Shown: positions 31,532 through 46,800, counted from the first letter of the stretch. The stretch is 64,000 nucleotides of DNA from Archegozetes longisetosus (GCA_018873245.2 JAEMBT020000125.1:1-64000); one strand, 5' to 3'. Notes: generated by a model not told the origin, from the sequence alone. Program-made: numbers and translations.

Positions 31532-32747
31532 TTAGTGTAAATTCATGTTTAAAGCAAGTCTAATACTTATGTTGTAAATACTTTTATTTTTGATGTTTTT
31601 ATATGAACAATGAATAGGAATACAGAAAAATCCTTTTATAGTTTGCAAAATATTTCTGAAAATATACATTGAACATAATAGAATCAAAATAGAATCAAAG
31701 TGTTCTTTAACTAATATTCCAGTTTTATACACGAGCTACAGAAAGATTTTCAAAGTGATCACTCGTTCTTTTTAGAATAATCCAATGGACTTTTGTCATA
31801 TCTTTAGTAATAATATCGCCCCAATTGTTGATCAGAATTTTGGTTAAGTTTTCATTAAACTTAACTTGAGCCGAAATCGACTGAAGAAAAACATGATAGG
31901 AATAAAATAAAAAAATTAAACAGAAAAGTATTAGCAATGAGTAAAAATTTAAGATAATTAATGAATCTATACATAAGGATAGATAGAGTATGAAGAATGC
32001 AATTATATCTATTTTAATGAAATACTTAATATAATACACATTTTTATTAATATTATTCTTAATATGGATGAAATCGAGAACTGTTCGATGAGTTGAATCA
32101 ATAACATTAACAGTTGGCATTCCTATTCGTCTCTTAAGTTGTTTATTAAACAACTTTAATATCGATAAATATTTTCTATAAATGTCATAATGAATTAACT
32201 GTAGAGTTATTTTCCAGCCAAAATTAAAGGTACAGTTGAATATCAGACTTAAGTCATTGGTTTGTAAAATCTTTTTATATTTCAAGTGTTCGATCAGTCC
32301 TTCGAATACTTTCTTCACATGATGGTAATTATCACGAAACAGAAATGTAAAAACTGTTACACTTATCATAACAATTATCGCTAGTATTGTTGAATATGAT
32401 GTTGAATATTCATAGGATTTGGTTCTGAATAAATAATTGGTATAACTGTCGAGTTTTATTCTCAAGCTTGATATCATCGGAAATTTCATCTTGATATACA
32501 TATAAGACATGAAACTTAATATCGCAGTAAAGCAAAGCAGAACTTTAATTAGAGTTAAATTAATAGTGTCTTCGATTCTAATAATTAGTGTGAATTTTAT
32601 TATCATAAAACATATGGACAGTAAAGTTAACATGGAGAAAATCCAATTAACTATTCGTTTATCAAAGTTTTCTAGGCCATATATTAGTAACAAGTTGTTC
32701 AACATGATCACAGAGTCACTCAGGTAGATTTCAAATCTGGAATTCAA
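31532..32747 (-). CDS. Gustatory-receptor-like multi-pass membrane protein, possibly decaying
   Basis: The main frame (32747-31725, 340 codons) encodes a hydrophobic protein with about six membrane segments, rich in Leu, Ile and Phe, with basic loops; a further segment (SILILLCSMYIFRNILQTI) lies in another frame at 31732-31532. Size, topology and a multi-copy tandem setting suggest an arthropod gustatory receptor, but no signature residue proves it. No ATG opens the frame at 32747; the first is at 32705, and TTCCAG just before suggests a splice acceptor. In the paralog at 43.8 kb the matching upstream donor is GTAAAG, whereas here the site reads ATAGAG. The 3' frame change near 31725 and the lost donor hint at a young pseudogene. 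Confidence 0.55.
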
Positions 32748-35700
32748 TTAAAATTTATGGTTATTAAAAAGTTTAAAAGTTTGATATACTTAGTCTGCGC
32801 TCTATCAGAATTCGTATCCATTTATCTAAAAGTAAATTTCAGCACAAATATATACAATGCAAGATAGAGAAAAGTTTGCGCTTGAAGAACTTTAAGAATT
32901 CGCCATAGGGCAAATCTACATTATCAATAATGATTTAAACATTTTCAACCAAATCGCTCAAATGTAAAGTAACATGCTTTTTAAACTCTTGAAACATCAA
33001 TCATTGTGAAAAATGGGATATAAATGAAAATCTAACTAGTCTCTTATAGGTATTTAAATTCAAAAGACTGCGCAGAATCTGTTTGGTGTGTGGTTATTAA
33101 GTTTCCGTTAACGATGTTGATTATTTTCAAGTCAATTATTTTTATACACCAATTCTGGTGCATATATACTGGTGATTTATGTTTTGCATTTTTCACTTCA
33201 TCTTCAACGACCTCAACGAGCAAGTTTGTTATCAAAAACAACTCAATTTGAGTTATATGCATATGGAAGTATCCTTTGGTGTGTTAAAAGGTTTCTTTTG
33301 AAAGTAAAATTTGATATCTAGATTTATTTATCAGAGCCTTAAAAGCTTAGGAAATTGATATCAATATGGTTAGATATCGAGCGTTCACTAGGAAACCAAT
33401 AGAAACGTATTTCAAAACCATTTTTGCCTCATTCATATTGATAAAACATGAATAATATGATCAATTAAGACGGTGATTTCGAAATATTTATCATTAAGAA
33501 ACGCTAGTAGAAAATACAGAAAACAAGGAATGTTATGGACGGATCACTCGTAGTGTTAGTGTTAAGTCTTCAGAAATAATCTGATTGACCAATGTTTTGT
33601 TAAATCACCAAAATGATAAAATATATGTTAATATTAAAAATTCGAAAGTTAGTTCGTTAGTGAGAAAATAGAGTTAGAATATATATTTGCTATCTCATTT
33701 AACTGCAAATCAAGCAGTTTCATAGCGAAAACTTAATACGTTTTAAACCTAGTGCAATTATAGGATTTATTTTTAGAATAGTAAACTATGTTTATAACGA
33801 ATCAAGTTGGATTGGTTTCGGAAACAAAAATGACGGGTTGGACTGGAGCATTGAACTTCGCTACCGGAACGAACAAACGGTCAAAGGTCTAGTTTTGGTC
33901 TGGCTTCAATATAATGATGATCTTTTATTCAATTTTAAGGCTAGAGCACATAATACGACAATATATAGAGTAATATTTATAATCAAGATAATTCATTACT
34001 AAGGATATTTCTTTTAACACGAATCATATGCTTTGTATGAAATTTAAGAGAGAATATATTCCATTTAATATGACGGTTGACGAAATTATGCTTGGGTATT
34101 GGAAGTCAGTATAATTCTTGATAAAATGTCAAAAATATTCATTTATTACCACCATTTAAAATAGATATCAATGTTTTTCAAGATCGGACATGAGAATGAT
34201 AGTGCTTTTAAAAATAACGGTTCGTGAATAACAAAAGAACTTTGCATCTCATATTCAATAATTGCATTAGAGCCTTTAATTCTTGAAAAGTACCATCTAC
34301 AAGATTGTGAATTCTGGCACGTTGATAAGTAGTCGAGCAATACAGGCCGACAGGGCCGAGTTATGAATAATCAAAACCTGCTGACACTTATAGTGAAATC
34401 TGGATATCTAGAAAACAATCAGTGCGTTTTTGACTTCACTTATCCATTAAAAAATCTCATTACAAAAATATGTATGGTATTAAAGACAAAACCTCTGGTT
34501 TCAGAATTATTATGAATTCGCCACAAACCCAATTCTTTTTAATCAAAAAGGATTTAAAAATTTCCAATCAAATCGCTCAAATGTGAAGCAATGTGTTCTT
34601 TAACATTTGAAACGTCAAATCTTAATCAGACTGTGAATTTATTGCACAATAAAAAGTCTGTTTAGTCTCTTATATGTGTTCAAATTTGAAAGAATGCCAA
34701 AATCTGATGTTCGGTTAATAAGTTTCTGTTAATTATGTTATTTTCAAACCAATTATTTCTTATACTTCAATCCTGGTATACGTGCGATGTTGAGTCCTTT
34801 ATTTCTACGTTTATTCTGCTCAGAATTTTCGACGAAATTTCAATGAACAACAATTCGTTATCAAAAATAACTCGAATTTGATGTATATGAAATCATCTTT
34901 AGGCATGTTAAAAGGTTTCATTTTGAGATTGGAATTTGATATCCTTTTTAGGTTTATTTGTTAGTCTTAAAAGTTCGGAAAGATGATATCGATTTTGTTC
35001 AATACTAGCCATTCACTAGGAGACCAATTAAAAGTGTATTTCAAAACCTTTTTGCCCCATCCATACTGACAAAACTTATGGATAATCATGTGAACGATCA
35101 CGAACCTGGCTTCGAATTATTTATCATTAAGATATATTAGAAGAATATACAGAGAAAAAGGGAGGACTAAGTCATGAATGGATCACTCGTATTGTTAGTG
35201 TTTCCTTTCGTGAAATGATCTGGTTGAGCAAAGTTTTGTTACATTACTAAAAAGATAAACTGTATGTCAATATTAAAATTTTGAGTAAAAGTGAGAGAGT
35301 AGAGTTGTTGGAATATATATCCGCTATCTAATTTAATTGCAATTCAAGCAAACAGTTTCATAGCGAACACTTAATTAAATACTAAGGAGTTTTTTAAATA
35401 AGAATCATATACTATGCGCACAATTTACGTAAAAGTATATTCCATTCATTATGAATGTTAAAGAAATTGCTTGAATTTTTGATATCAGTAGAATTCTTGG
35501 TAAAACTTGCAGAAATTCGTCATTCATTAACATTTCAAAATAGATATCAGTGTCTTTCAAGATTGAAAATGGTAACGCATTTGAAAATACTTGTTCACGA
35601 ATTACCACAAAAGCTTGGTATCTCATATTCAATAATTCTGGGAGAGATTAATGCTGGAAAAATCGTCATGTACAAGTTCTACGGATTTTTGACCTATTAA

Positions 35701-38700
35701 AATATCCAGCGGTACATGCTGACGGCCGAGTTATGAATTTTTCAAAACTGCTGACCCTCATTGTTAAATGTAGATTTCTGGAAAACAATCATAGTGCATT
35801 TCTTACTTTATTGACTCATTCATTAACAAATCTCAGCACAAAAGTACTTAGAGTATTAAAGAGAAAGGTTTCTGATCTCAAGTTTATCACGAACCGCCAT
35901 TAGTCATGCTCCAGATACTCAATAATGTTTTTAAAATTGATTCTATTCACTCAAATGCAAAGAATTGTGTTCTTTAAACTTTCGAAATGCCAAAACACAA
36001 TATGAAAGATTATTGCAAAATTAAACTCTGCTTAAATAGTTTTATACAGGTATTCAAGTTCGAAAGAACGCGAAGAATACAATGTATAGCTATTAATTTT
36101 CGGTTAACCATGCTGATTATTTCCAATTCAGTTACTTATTATACATCAGTCCGGGTATACATAGAATGGTGAGTTATTTATATTGGCATTTGTTCACCTC
36201 ATCGTCTTCAATAAACCCAATGAACAATGATCCAAGAAGCTTAATTCAAGTTATATGTATGTGAAAGCATTTTTTTGTTTGTTAGAAGGTCTTCTTTTAA
36301 GAATAAGATTTGTTACTTAACTAGGTTTATTCGTGAGTCTTAAAACTTCGAGAATTTGATATCAATATTGTTGAATACCGAGCGTTCACTAGGAAACCAA
36401 CTGAGAATGTATTTCAAAACCTTTGTGTCACATTCATATTGATAGAAATATTTATGAACAATAATGTGAACAATAAAGAAGCCGGTTTTGAACTTTTTTC
36501 TATTAAGAAGCATCGATAGAAAATTCAAAGAACGAGAGAAGTATTTAGTTACGGACGTATCACTTGTATTGTTAGTGTCTAGTTCTCAAAAATAATTTGG
36601 CTAAACACAATTTTGTTAAATTGTTAAAACGATAAAATGAATGCCAATATTGCAATTTTGAAATTTGATAGTGAGCTTACTGGTGAGCGTAGATAGTCGG
36701 AATAAAGATTTGCTATCTCATTTAAATGAAAATCAAACAGACACTTTCATAACGCCTAACACATGTGCAGCGATTAATTATAATTATAGGATTCATTTTT
36801 AGGACAGTAAACTAGATGTCCATAACGGATCGAATTAGATCGGTTTTTGGGGCAAAGTGATGGGTTCGGCTCGAGCATTGAATTTCTGTGTCGAAACGAA
36901 CAAATGTTCAAAGGTCTAGTATTATTGTTTCTTCAACAGAAAATATGAATTTTTGTTCCATTTTAGTGGTTAGAGCTTATAGTAAATTCACACATGGAAT
37001 GATGTTTATAATCAAGATAATTCATTACTAAGGATAGATTTATTTAACAAGAATTATACACTATGCATGAGATTTAAGCGAAAATATATTTCATTTGAGA
37101 TGACTTTCGGAGAAATTATGCTTGACCATTTGGAATGAGAGAATTCTTGATAAAACATCGCAGTGATTCTTCATTCATCAACACCTCAAACTAGTTATCA
37201 ATGTCCTTCAACATTTGAAGATAATTGTTTATGTGAGTGACATATTTTGCACCTCATGTTCAACAATTGTATAACTTTCAGCAGCGCAAGAAATACCATT
37301 TACAATTTGTGCAGATTCGGGCAGGTTGATCAGAAGACGAGTAGATGAGTCATTTATCTTTGCATATATTCACTTCATCTTCAACAGACTCCATAAATAA
37401 AAGTTCTTTATCGAAAATAACTTAATTCAAGTTATATGTATATAAAGTATCTTTGAGCGTGTTAAAAGGTTCTCTTATGAAAGTAAAACTTGGTATTTTA
37501 TTTAGGTTCATTCGTAAGAGTCTTAAAAGTTCAGGGAACTGACATCGATATTGTTGAATATTGAGCGTTCACTAGGAAACCAACTGAAAACGCATTAAAA
37601 AGCTTTTTACCTCGATCATATTGGGAAAAATTATCAATAATAATGTGAACGATTAAGAACCTGATTTTGAACCTTTTATAATTAAGAAAAAACGATAAGC
37701 AATATGGACAATAAACGTATTGTTCAGTTATAAGATTTGTATTGCTACGGAGGTGACTCAAAAATTCATAGCCTTGTATGGAATCATACATACATACTTT
37801 TATTTATTGTTATTCAATGTAATTCCTTCTTATCTTAACATATTTAATCCTTAATCTATTGGACCATCTATTGGAATTAGAGTGGACTGTATTGAAGAAC
37901 AAATAAAACTTAATCTGATTGCATTCCTATATATTCTTATACTAATATTTTTGAATCACCTTTGTAGTGTTTAGCTTTCAGAAATAATCTGCTTATTTAA
38001 GGACAATTTTTATAAAATTACTAATGGAAGATAGAATGAGTAAAATTCAACATTGAAATTCACAGATAGCTTATCAGTGATTGCTTATCAGATAGAGTTT
38101 TAAAAATTAATCTTACTATTTAGTTTATCTAGGAATCAACGAGATAGTTTCATAGCGAAGGCTTGAAGCTTTAACGTTTATGAAGAGTAATTACAGGATT
38201 TATTTTTGGAACAGTATCTGTAACGTATCGAATTGAGTCAGGTTAGAAAAAATGACGGGTTGGGCTCAAATATTGAACATCGCTGTCGGAACGAACAAAC
38301 ACTCAAAGGGCTAGTACTAGTTCGACTCTAATGGAAAGATGTGCTTTTATTCCATTTTAAAGGCTATCGCTTATAATACTCCAATATATAGAGTGATACT
38401 TATGATCAAGGTAATTTATGATTAATGATAAATGTACTTTAGCATAAAATTAACCATTCTCTATGATTCATTTTTAGTAACAATCTAACGCCATGAATGA
38501 AATATAAGCGGAAATATGTTCCGTTTAAGATAACTGTTGATGAAATTATGCTTCGTTATTTGAAATCAGAATAATTCTTGATAATCATAGAAAATTCTCA
38601 TATACTAACACTTTGAACTAGTTTTCAATGTTTTCAAGATTAAAAATGAAAATGGTAGTGCATTTAAAACAATTGATTATACGAACGATAAAAGTTGAAT

Positions 38701-39007
38701 CACTTACTCAACAAATTGGTGATTAATCTTAGAAAATTATCATTTACAAGTTGTGTGGCTTCAGACTTTATGATCAGAAATCGAGAACAGTCTGGACGGG
38801 CTGAGTCGCGGGTGTTTCTATCTTGCAGGTCCTTATTGTGATGTTGATATTCTCGGAAAAGTAATCATCTTACATTTCTGAATTTATCATTTTTAGTTAC
38901 AAATTGACTTTCAAAATAATTATCTTGATCTATTCAAACGATCTTGTAGGCATTCAACCTCAAAAAATAGAGTAAGATCAGATTTTTCAAAATTCTAAAA
39001 TTGAAAT
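32748..39007. repeat. Degenerate tandem repeats, units of about 1.2-1.6 kb
   Basis: The same landmarks recur in order. CGTTCACTAGGAAACCAA or a close variant is at 33382, 35011, 36382 and 37565. A CAAATCGCTCAAATGT-like line is at 32950, 34567 and about 35948. The ACGAACAAAC-TCAAAGG region is at about 33870, 36895 and 38300. No frame of useful length survives. The units appear to be flanking sequence of the receptor-like gene, duplicated without the gene itself. Confidence 0.7.
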
Positions 39008-39394
39008 TTAAGCCTCAGTATTTATCTTGGATATTTGCTTAATCAGATCGGCGTTTAATTTGACGCTTTGAGTCGCTTTCAGACTCAAAACAGCTGTTGA
39101 AGTGCGGTTGTTAACTAATCTAAAATAAGTACTGATTTTGTTAGTCTGTAACTGTGAAATATAGTTTTGTTTGAAGAATGCAAAAGTAATAAAAGTAATG
39201 CTCGATATACTGAATGACATGAGCAAAGCCTGGAAATGGTCTTTTATGCTGATTGATTTTGTTATATAACCTTTTATTCGATCAAAGTAAATGAGAAAAA
39301 CCTTGAGTTTCCTTATATCTAAGTTCGAAGATAGAGTAATAGATTCAATCGGTTTAGTCTTTTGCATAAAGTCGCTTGTTATGGATTTGTGCAT
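39008..39394 (-). pseudogene. Membrane-protein exon fragment, best of four copies
   Basis: A 128-codon frame with an ATG and stop. It has one clear membrane segment (ALLMSFSISSITFITFAFF) followed by a polar loop. Decayed copies of the same stretch occur at about 45720, 47812 and 49992, with many stops. Its place among receptor debris suggests the N-terminal or middle part of a related chemoreceptor; I cannot name the family. The frame may be an isolated exon. Confidence 0.4.
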
Positions 39395-42300
39395 TTATAT
39401 TAGGACAATGTAAGAAATAAAACTATGACATAAAATGAAACATCTACCACTTGTTTATGTATTTTGAGGCATTTCTAGTCTTCAACAATTGTGTAAGGCA
39501 AATCTTATGCACAATAACTTAGGAAGTGTTCAATTAATTTGTTGTAATCAAAACAGATATTGATAGTTCACACTATGCACGAGTTAAAGGAATCGAATAA
39601 TCTTTGTTTAATGCTTTCATCTTAAAATTGATCATTTGTCGAGTTACTTTTGCGTTCTCAGGTTTAGTATTAAAATGATCAGAGTTTAAATTGTGCTAAT
39701 AGAAAGCTATGACAGAACTGAAGTATTCATCTAATTTCATATAGAATGACAAATATTAAAAGTTCAATCGCTCTGGGTAATTTTCATACTCTTGCAATGA
39801 GTATAAATCGCAATATTGAGTATGAATGATAAAGCAAGGCGATTATGCAGAATATTTCATATACTAAATTACATATATAAAGATATGATAGACTAACTTG
39901 AAGCAAACATCGTACATATGAATTATTGAACAAAGTTCAAGTTCAAAGTTTAATCCATGTCATAAAAGACAATGTGATTATGATAGAATGAGTTCTTAAA
40001 ATCTTCGAGTAAAAGCTAATTTGAATGTTCAAAATTTGTGGAGCTTTTACTTTGCTTTCAAAATGTAAATTCTTTACATGTAATAAACATGTAATAGATA
40101 AAATTATCAAAACTGAAATTCAAGCACTAACAAGCGAATATTTCAATCAATATAGACATTTCACATGATATATTTGATGCTTCAGCAATAAAATCAATCT
40201 TAAAATCTGAGATGTTTCATTTAAAAGTTGGGCTTTGAACAGGATATTATATTAGATTTCGAACACTTCAAGAAACTAAATATATTATGCGTAAAACTAT
40301 TTTCTAACACAGAAAATAAGAATTTGTATCGTGAACTTGAATCTTTTCAATTAAGCGAAGAAATTTAACGAGACAAATGGGAAGGTTCTTCAATTGTTTT
40401 ATACGAGTTGGTGATAATGCGTTGGATATAATGTCATATTAATTAATTGAGCAGTCTGATTATAAGAGCCATCTGCTTTATAATTTTGGCAAATTCTTAA
40501 ACTAAATATCTATCTATCAACGTCGTATTCAGTAAGATTAGATTACTATATTTCCAAAGATAACACTTGAGTATAGATAAAAATAGGTTTAAATTTCCAA
40601 CTAAAAGCATATTAAGTTACCTATTAAACAAGAAATTCTGATCTGGTCGGACTATGCTACCAAAGTTTTAAAACATGTGTTCTAGAAAAGAACATATAGT
40701 TTATCAAGAAAATTGCAAGTTCTGTGAAAGTATGGGTTGTCTCAACATTAGTGGATTGGAACCTATTAGTGGTAACCCCAATGCTAAATGGAAGTAGTTC
40801 TATCACTTGATTGTCTATTTTAAGTCATTACTGCTTTACAAGCATTGTGCAAGGCAAATCTTGAGAATTTTCATGTGAAATATAATCAATTTCTTGGAAA
40901 GTCTTAACATCAAACGTAAATTTATGTTGACTAAACAAGTATTAAAAGTTATTTAGTTCAGATCATGCAGGAATTACAGGCGAATGTCGAATAATCTTTG
41001 TTTAATGCTTTCATATTTAAATTGACCGTTTGTTGAGTGGCTTTCGCATTCTCTGGTTTTGAATTACAATGATCAGAATCATAGTCGTTGTTATACTAAT
41101 GGAAGCTTTGAAAGAATTGAAGTATTCATCTAATTTCATATGGAATAACAGAAATTAGAAATTGGACTATCACGAGCAATTTTCATACTCTTCAACTATT
41201 TTAATGACTGTAAATCGCGAAATTGATTATGAAAGAGAAAGCAGTCTTTATACAGAATATCCTATATATTAACTAATATATAACTATATTACAATTGTCA
41301 GCTATTTGCCATAATTCATTTTCCACAAAATCAATGATAGCTTAAACTTTTTCAACCAAATCATTCAAGTGTAAACCAGTGCGTTGTTTAAGCTTTTAAA
41401 AACCAAACTCAACCAGACTGAAAGATTCTGTTCAACTAGTTTTTGCAGGTACTCAAATTTGAAAGTGTGCAGAATCTGTTTATTGGTAATAGTTTCTGTT
41501 TTCAATATTGATCAAGTCAATTATTTTGCAAATCAATCCTTATATGTACGGTATAATAGTGAGATCTTCATTTTTTGCATTTATTCAGTTGACAATCTCA
41601 AACAAAGCTCTCTGTCAAAACAGCTCAATTGAAGTTACATGTATATGAAAGTATCATTATGTGTTAACAGCTCTTAAGAGTCAAATTTGATATCTTGTTT
41701 ATTCACTACTTTTAAAAGAATGTGCAATTGATCGCAATATTGTTGAACATGGGCATTGGCTAATAACTGAAAATGCATTTGAAAGCTTTTTCTACTTAAG
41801 TCACATTGATAAAAATTACGAGTAATAGCTTCTACGATTAAGAATTTTATTTCAAAATTTGATCACTAAGAATCATCGATAAGAAGTATAAAAAATGAAA
41901 GTAGTGTTCAATTATGTCAGATCACTTGTATTGCTAGTTAAATAAATGCAATTTTTTATCAAAAGAGATAGCTATTTAGTTCAGGCTATGCAGGAGTTAC
42001 AGGAATTAAACAATCTCTAATGGTTTAACCTTAAAATTGATCATTTGTTGAGTTATTTTCTTATTCTCAGGTTTTGTGTTAAAATGATCGGAGTTTAAAT
42101 CTTCCTAATAGAAAGTTATGACAGAATTGAATTATTCATCTAATTTTATTTAGAACGATATACTAAAAATTGAATCACTGACTAATTTCATGCTCTAAAT
42201 CTTGCAATGACTAAATCGTGATATTGAGTACGAATGAGAAAGCAAAGTCATTATACAGAATATTCTATATATTTAATAAGATACATAAAAATATGATTGA

Positions 42301-43169
42301 CTAACTCGAAGTAGATTTCAAGCATATAACTGATTCGACAAAGTTTAAGCACAAAATTGTTTGTCATAAAATAGTGTGGCTATAAAACAACAATCTCTAA
42401 AAATCTTCGAGTCAAAGCTAATTTTGAATATTCAAAAATCTTGAGAGTTCGTATTTTGCTTAAAAACTACAAATCGTTTATATGTGATAAGCATGTAACA
42501 AATGAAGAAAATGAGCAAACTGAAATATAATCACGAGAAAAGTGTTAACTTCAATAAATATGGATATTGTACATCATGCTTGATATTTCAATAAAAATAT
42601 CTTTAAAAGTCGACAGTTTCACTCAGATGTTACAGGTTTTAACCAGGGTATGAAGATTGATCTCAGTAGAATTTCAAGAAACTGAATATGTTTTGTTTTA
42701 AACTATTTTCTAACACAAGGTAAGAATTGTTATCATAAGCTTGAATTATTTCAATTAAATGAAGTTCCATGAAATAAATGGGAAATCTTTATCAATTGTT
42801 TTATTTGAGTTTGTGAGAATGCGTAGGATTTTATAGTTTTTAAAATAACTAATGAAATGTGAAGTCATCTGCTTCTTTATAATTTCGACAAATTCTTTAA
42901 GCATTCATTTATTCATGTGATATGCAGTAAGATTAGATTACTTTATGTTCAAAAATAGCATTTATCTATATGTGAAAATAAGTATAGTTTTGTAAATAAA
43001 ATATATTGTTACTCTCTTGTCTCGATTAACCTAACCTGATCTACACCACCAAAGACAAGACAAATTTTTTGAAGAAAACAGTTTATTAACAATTCTGACA
43101 AAATTTGTTTGAAAGCATGTGGTTGTCTCAGCATTAATGAACTGGAACTGATATACACAACTTGTGTCT
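39395..43169. repeat. Degenerate tandem repeats, continued
   Basis: A block near 39600-40740 (landmark TTTGAGTTACTTTTGCGTTC-like, followed by AAAATGATCAGA) recurs at about 41030 and 42040. A block like the one at 33050 recurs at 41343-41890. No gene is supported. Confidence 0.6.
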
Positions 43170-43819
43170 AAATAATTCTAATTTTAATATCGATAAATTT
43201 TGTCTAAGAATGTTGTAATGAATTAACATTAGAATTAGTTTAAACTGTGATTAAAGACCCAAGTGAATATCAAACTTATTAGTATTGATTTGTATAGTTT
43301 TTTTATACTTCTAGTGTCCAATCAGTTCTTCGAATACTTTCTTCACATGATAGTAATCATTACGAAACATAAATGTTATACAAGTACAACGAAATATTAT
43401 ATTTATAGTAATAATTATCGCTAATATTGTTAAAGGTATTGTTGAATATTCATAGGTCTCCGTTCTGAATAAAAGATTGCTATAACCGTTGAGTTTTATT
43501 CTCAAGAATGATATACTTAAAGAATTTTTATTAAGAGACTTGATATCGCAACTAAACAAAGTGGAGTTTATAGTTAAGTTTATAGCGTCTTCAATTCTGA
43601 TAATTAGAATGATTTGATCATATAGCATATAGACAGCAAATTCAATATCTTAAAAATCCTGTTAATTGTTCGTTTACTAAAGTTTTTATCATACTTTAGT
43701 AACAAGTTATCTAACATGATGAAAGATATCATCTCAGATATAGTTCGAATCTGGAAACAAAATGAATTCTGTTTATTAAGCAGACCAAGAGATTGTGAGC
43801 TCAATCTGTGCTTTACCAA
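43170..43819 (-). pseudogene. Gustatory-receptor-like pseudogene (N-terminal half)
   Basis: Frames at 43819-43604 and 43628-43311 match the first half of the 32-kb receptor in order: IIRIEDAINLT, LRIKLNGYSNLLFRTETYEY and FRNDYYHVKKVFEELI. Decayed homology continues to about 43170 and then stops. There is a frame change near 43610, and the second membrane segment is partly lost. The 5' side keeps a donor-like GTAAAG and an acceptor TTTCCAG about 65 bases apart. It is a duplicated and truncated copy. Confidence 0.75.
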
Positions 43820-46800
43820 AACTCGTATTCACTTGTCCATGAACAAATATATGCATTATTGAAGAGAATAGTTTCTTGTTTTACAATTGTCAGCAATTTG
43901 CTATAATTCACATGCTACAAAACCAATGATGGTTTAAACATTATCAATCAAATCATTCAAGTGTAAACCTGTGCGTTGTTTAAGCTTTTAAAAACCAAAA
44001 CTCAATCAGACTGAAAAATTGTGTTCAACTAGTTTTATGCAGGTACTCAAATTTGAAAGTGTGTAAAATCTGTTAATTCATAGCTAATAGTTTCTGTTTG
44101 AAATGTTGATCTTTTCAAGTGAATTATTTTTGTAAATCAATCCTTGTATATACGGTATAATAGAGAGCTCTTAATTTTTTGCATTTATTCAGTTCAGAAT
44201 CTCAAACAAAACACCAACAAAGTTCTCTATCAAAACGGCTCAATTCAAGTTACATGTATATGAAAGTATCATTGTGTGTTAAGCTCTTAAGAGTAAAATT
44301 TGATATCTTGTTTATTCACTACTTTTAAAAGAATGTGCAATTGATAGCAATATTGTTGATTGTTGGGCGTTGGCTAATAAAATAACTCAAAATGTATTTG
44401 AAAGCCTTTTCTTCTTGTTACATTGATAAAAATTACGAATAATAATTTCTACAATTAAGAATCTCATTTCGAAATTTTATCACTAAGAATCATCTATAAA
44501 AAATAAGTTTATATAAAATGAAAGTAGTATTTAATTATTGTCAGATCACTTGTATTGCTAGTTACTGCTCAATTTTCAGAATCTGCCAAATATTAAATAA
44601 TCTAATATTTAAACACAATTTTTTGTGGTTACCAATGAGACAAAATGAATAATTCGACATTAGAACTTATAAAATTAGCATCATGCATATATAGTTGCTG
44701 TAACATAAGATTACTATCTGATTTAACTAGAAATCAGGCAGATATTTTCATTGAGAGTGCCTGATGAATTAGTAATAAGGGCGATTATACGATTTATTTT
44801 GGGATATCAAAACAGGTATCTAAAACAGGCCTAATTGAATTGGGTTTATGGACAGAAGTGAAGGGCTCAGCTACTCAAACCTTAAACATCACTATCAGAT
44901 CGAACAAGAACTCAAGGTACACGTACTCATCTGACTTCAATAGGAAAGATGATTATTTAAAGGTTAAAACTTCTGATTGAATAATATTAGATAGTATGAA
45001 GTTTATAATCAAGAAAATTCGTAATAATATTTTAGCATAAAAACTGCCATTCTTGATTCATTGATTGATTCTTAGCAACATTCTAACACTATGAACAAAA
45101 TTCAATCGTAAATATATTTCATTTGAGATAACTATTGATTATTCTTCATCATTTCAAATCAATATAATTCATGATAAAATACCAAAATTCTTCATTTATC
45201 ATTTTTAAGATATTAGTTTTCAAGATTGAAGATGAAAATAATTCAACACATGAAAGTAATTGTTTACATAAATGATAAAAAATGTTTGCATCTCATACTC
45301 AATAACTCTATGAGAGCTTTTAACATTGGAAAAATATTATCTACCTTTGTAGGGATTCGCAAGTGTCGATTAGAAGCAGAGCAGGTTGTCACTGATTTCT
45401 CATACCTGTAAACAGTGAAATCTGGATTTTCGCAAAGTAGTCAATGCATTTCTGACTATATTGTAATTTTTAATTGACATTCGGTCTTATTTCTACAATG
45501 ATAATTTTAATCTAAATAATCCTGGAGAGATGAAAGTTTTAGTAAATTATCTAATTGAATTTAAACTGTTCAGCTTTTTAAACTTCAACGCTTGCCTCAT
45601 CAAATCAAACAATTTCAGATTTTCAGCTCACCTCAGACTAAAATAGTGGCTACAATTCTGCTTATCAACTAATCTAAAGTACTAATTTTGATTAATCTAT
45701 TATTCATTGTGAGATAGTTTTGTTTGAAGAGCGAAAAAGTAATAAAGGTAATGCTCAACTTAATGAACAACGCGAACAAAGCCCGAAAATGATCTTTGCA
45801 TACAATTTGATTATTTATATTGATTATTTGCTCAATTAAACTAAACGAAAATATTCTCGAGTTTTCTTGTTTGTTTAGAGATAAAGCAACAATATTTTAA
45901 TATCTTAATCCTTTTCCATATATTCAGTTGTTTTGGATCAATACAATTATTATAATATGATAAATGAAATGCACTTTAAGCAAAACAATTTGATTACTTG
46001 TCTATTTCGAGTGTTTGTATATCACTCAATTGTTATTCATTAGCCTCCAAGTATAATGTGAGACAAATTTGATGATAAATCTAATGCGAAAGATGATCAT
46101 TTTCTTAGTAAGTAAACACCGAATGTAATAAGCAAATATTGATAGCCATTTAGTTCAGGCTAAGAAAAAATTATAGATGCACTTATCGAATAATCTTTAT
46201 TTAACGCTTCCATCTCAAAACTGATTACTTGCAATTCGAGAACTCAATCTTATATAAGATAGATATTAGTTGAATCGCTTTAAACAAATTTCACATTCTC
46301 TATTACGATCACTCTAAATGTGACGCTGGCATTAAAGAAAAAGTAAAGCTATCATAATATTATTCTGTAAATTCTATAAACATTAAATTGCCCAACTTGA
46401 AACAATCGAACTTATAGATGATTCATCAAAATTTAAGTTTAAAACTTGTTCAGGTCATCAAAGACAATGTGATCTTGCTATTAGATTCTCAGAATTTACG
46501 AATTAAAGCAAATTTTGGAGTTAATAAATTTTGTAATTTTTTCACTTTACTATTAAACTGTACTCTTATCTGATAAAACATTAAATAAAAAACGTGTCAG
46601 AACTTAAATAAACACGATAGGAAGGTATAAATATTGCAATAAATACAGATATTGTAAGTCATATGATTGGTCACTAAATAAATTAAACAATTTAATAGTT
46701 GAAGTAGTCGTGAACTTTAAACCTGATATTAAGTTTGATTTCAAATTGGACGATTTCAGAACAATAATTTTAGATGGTAAATCTAGATTTTTAATACTAT

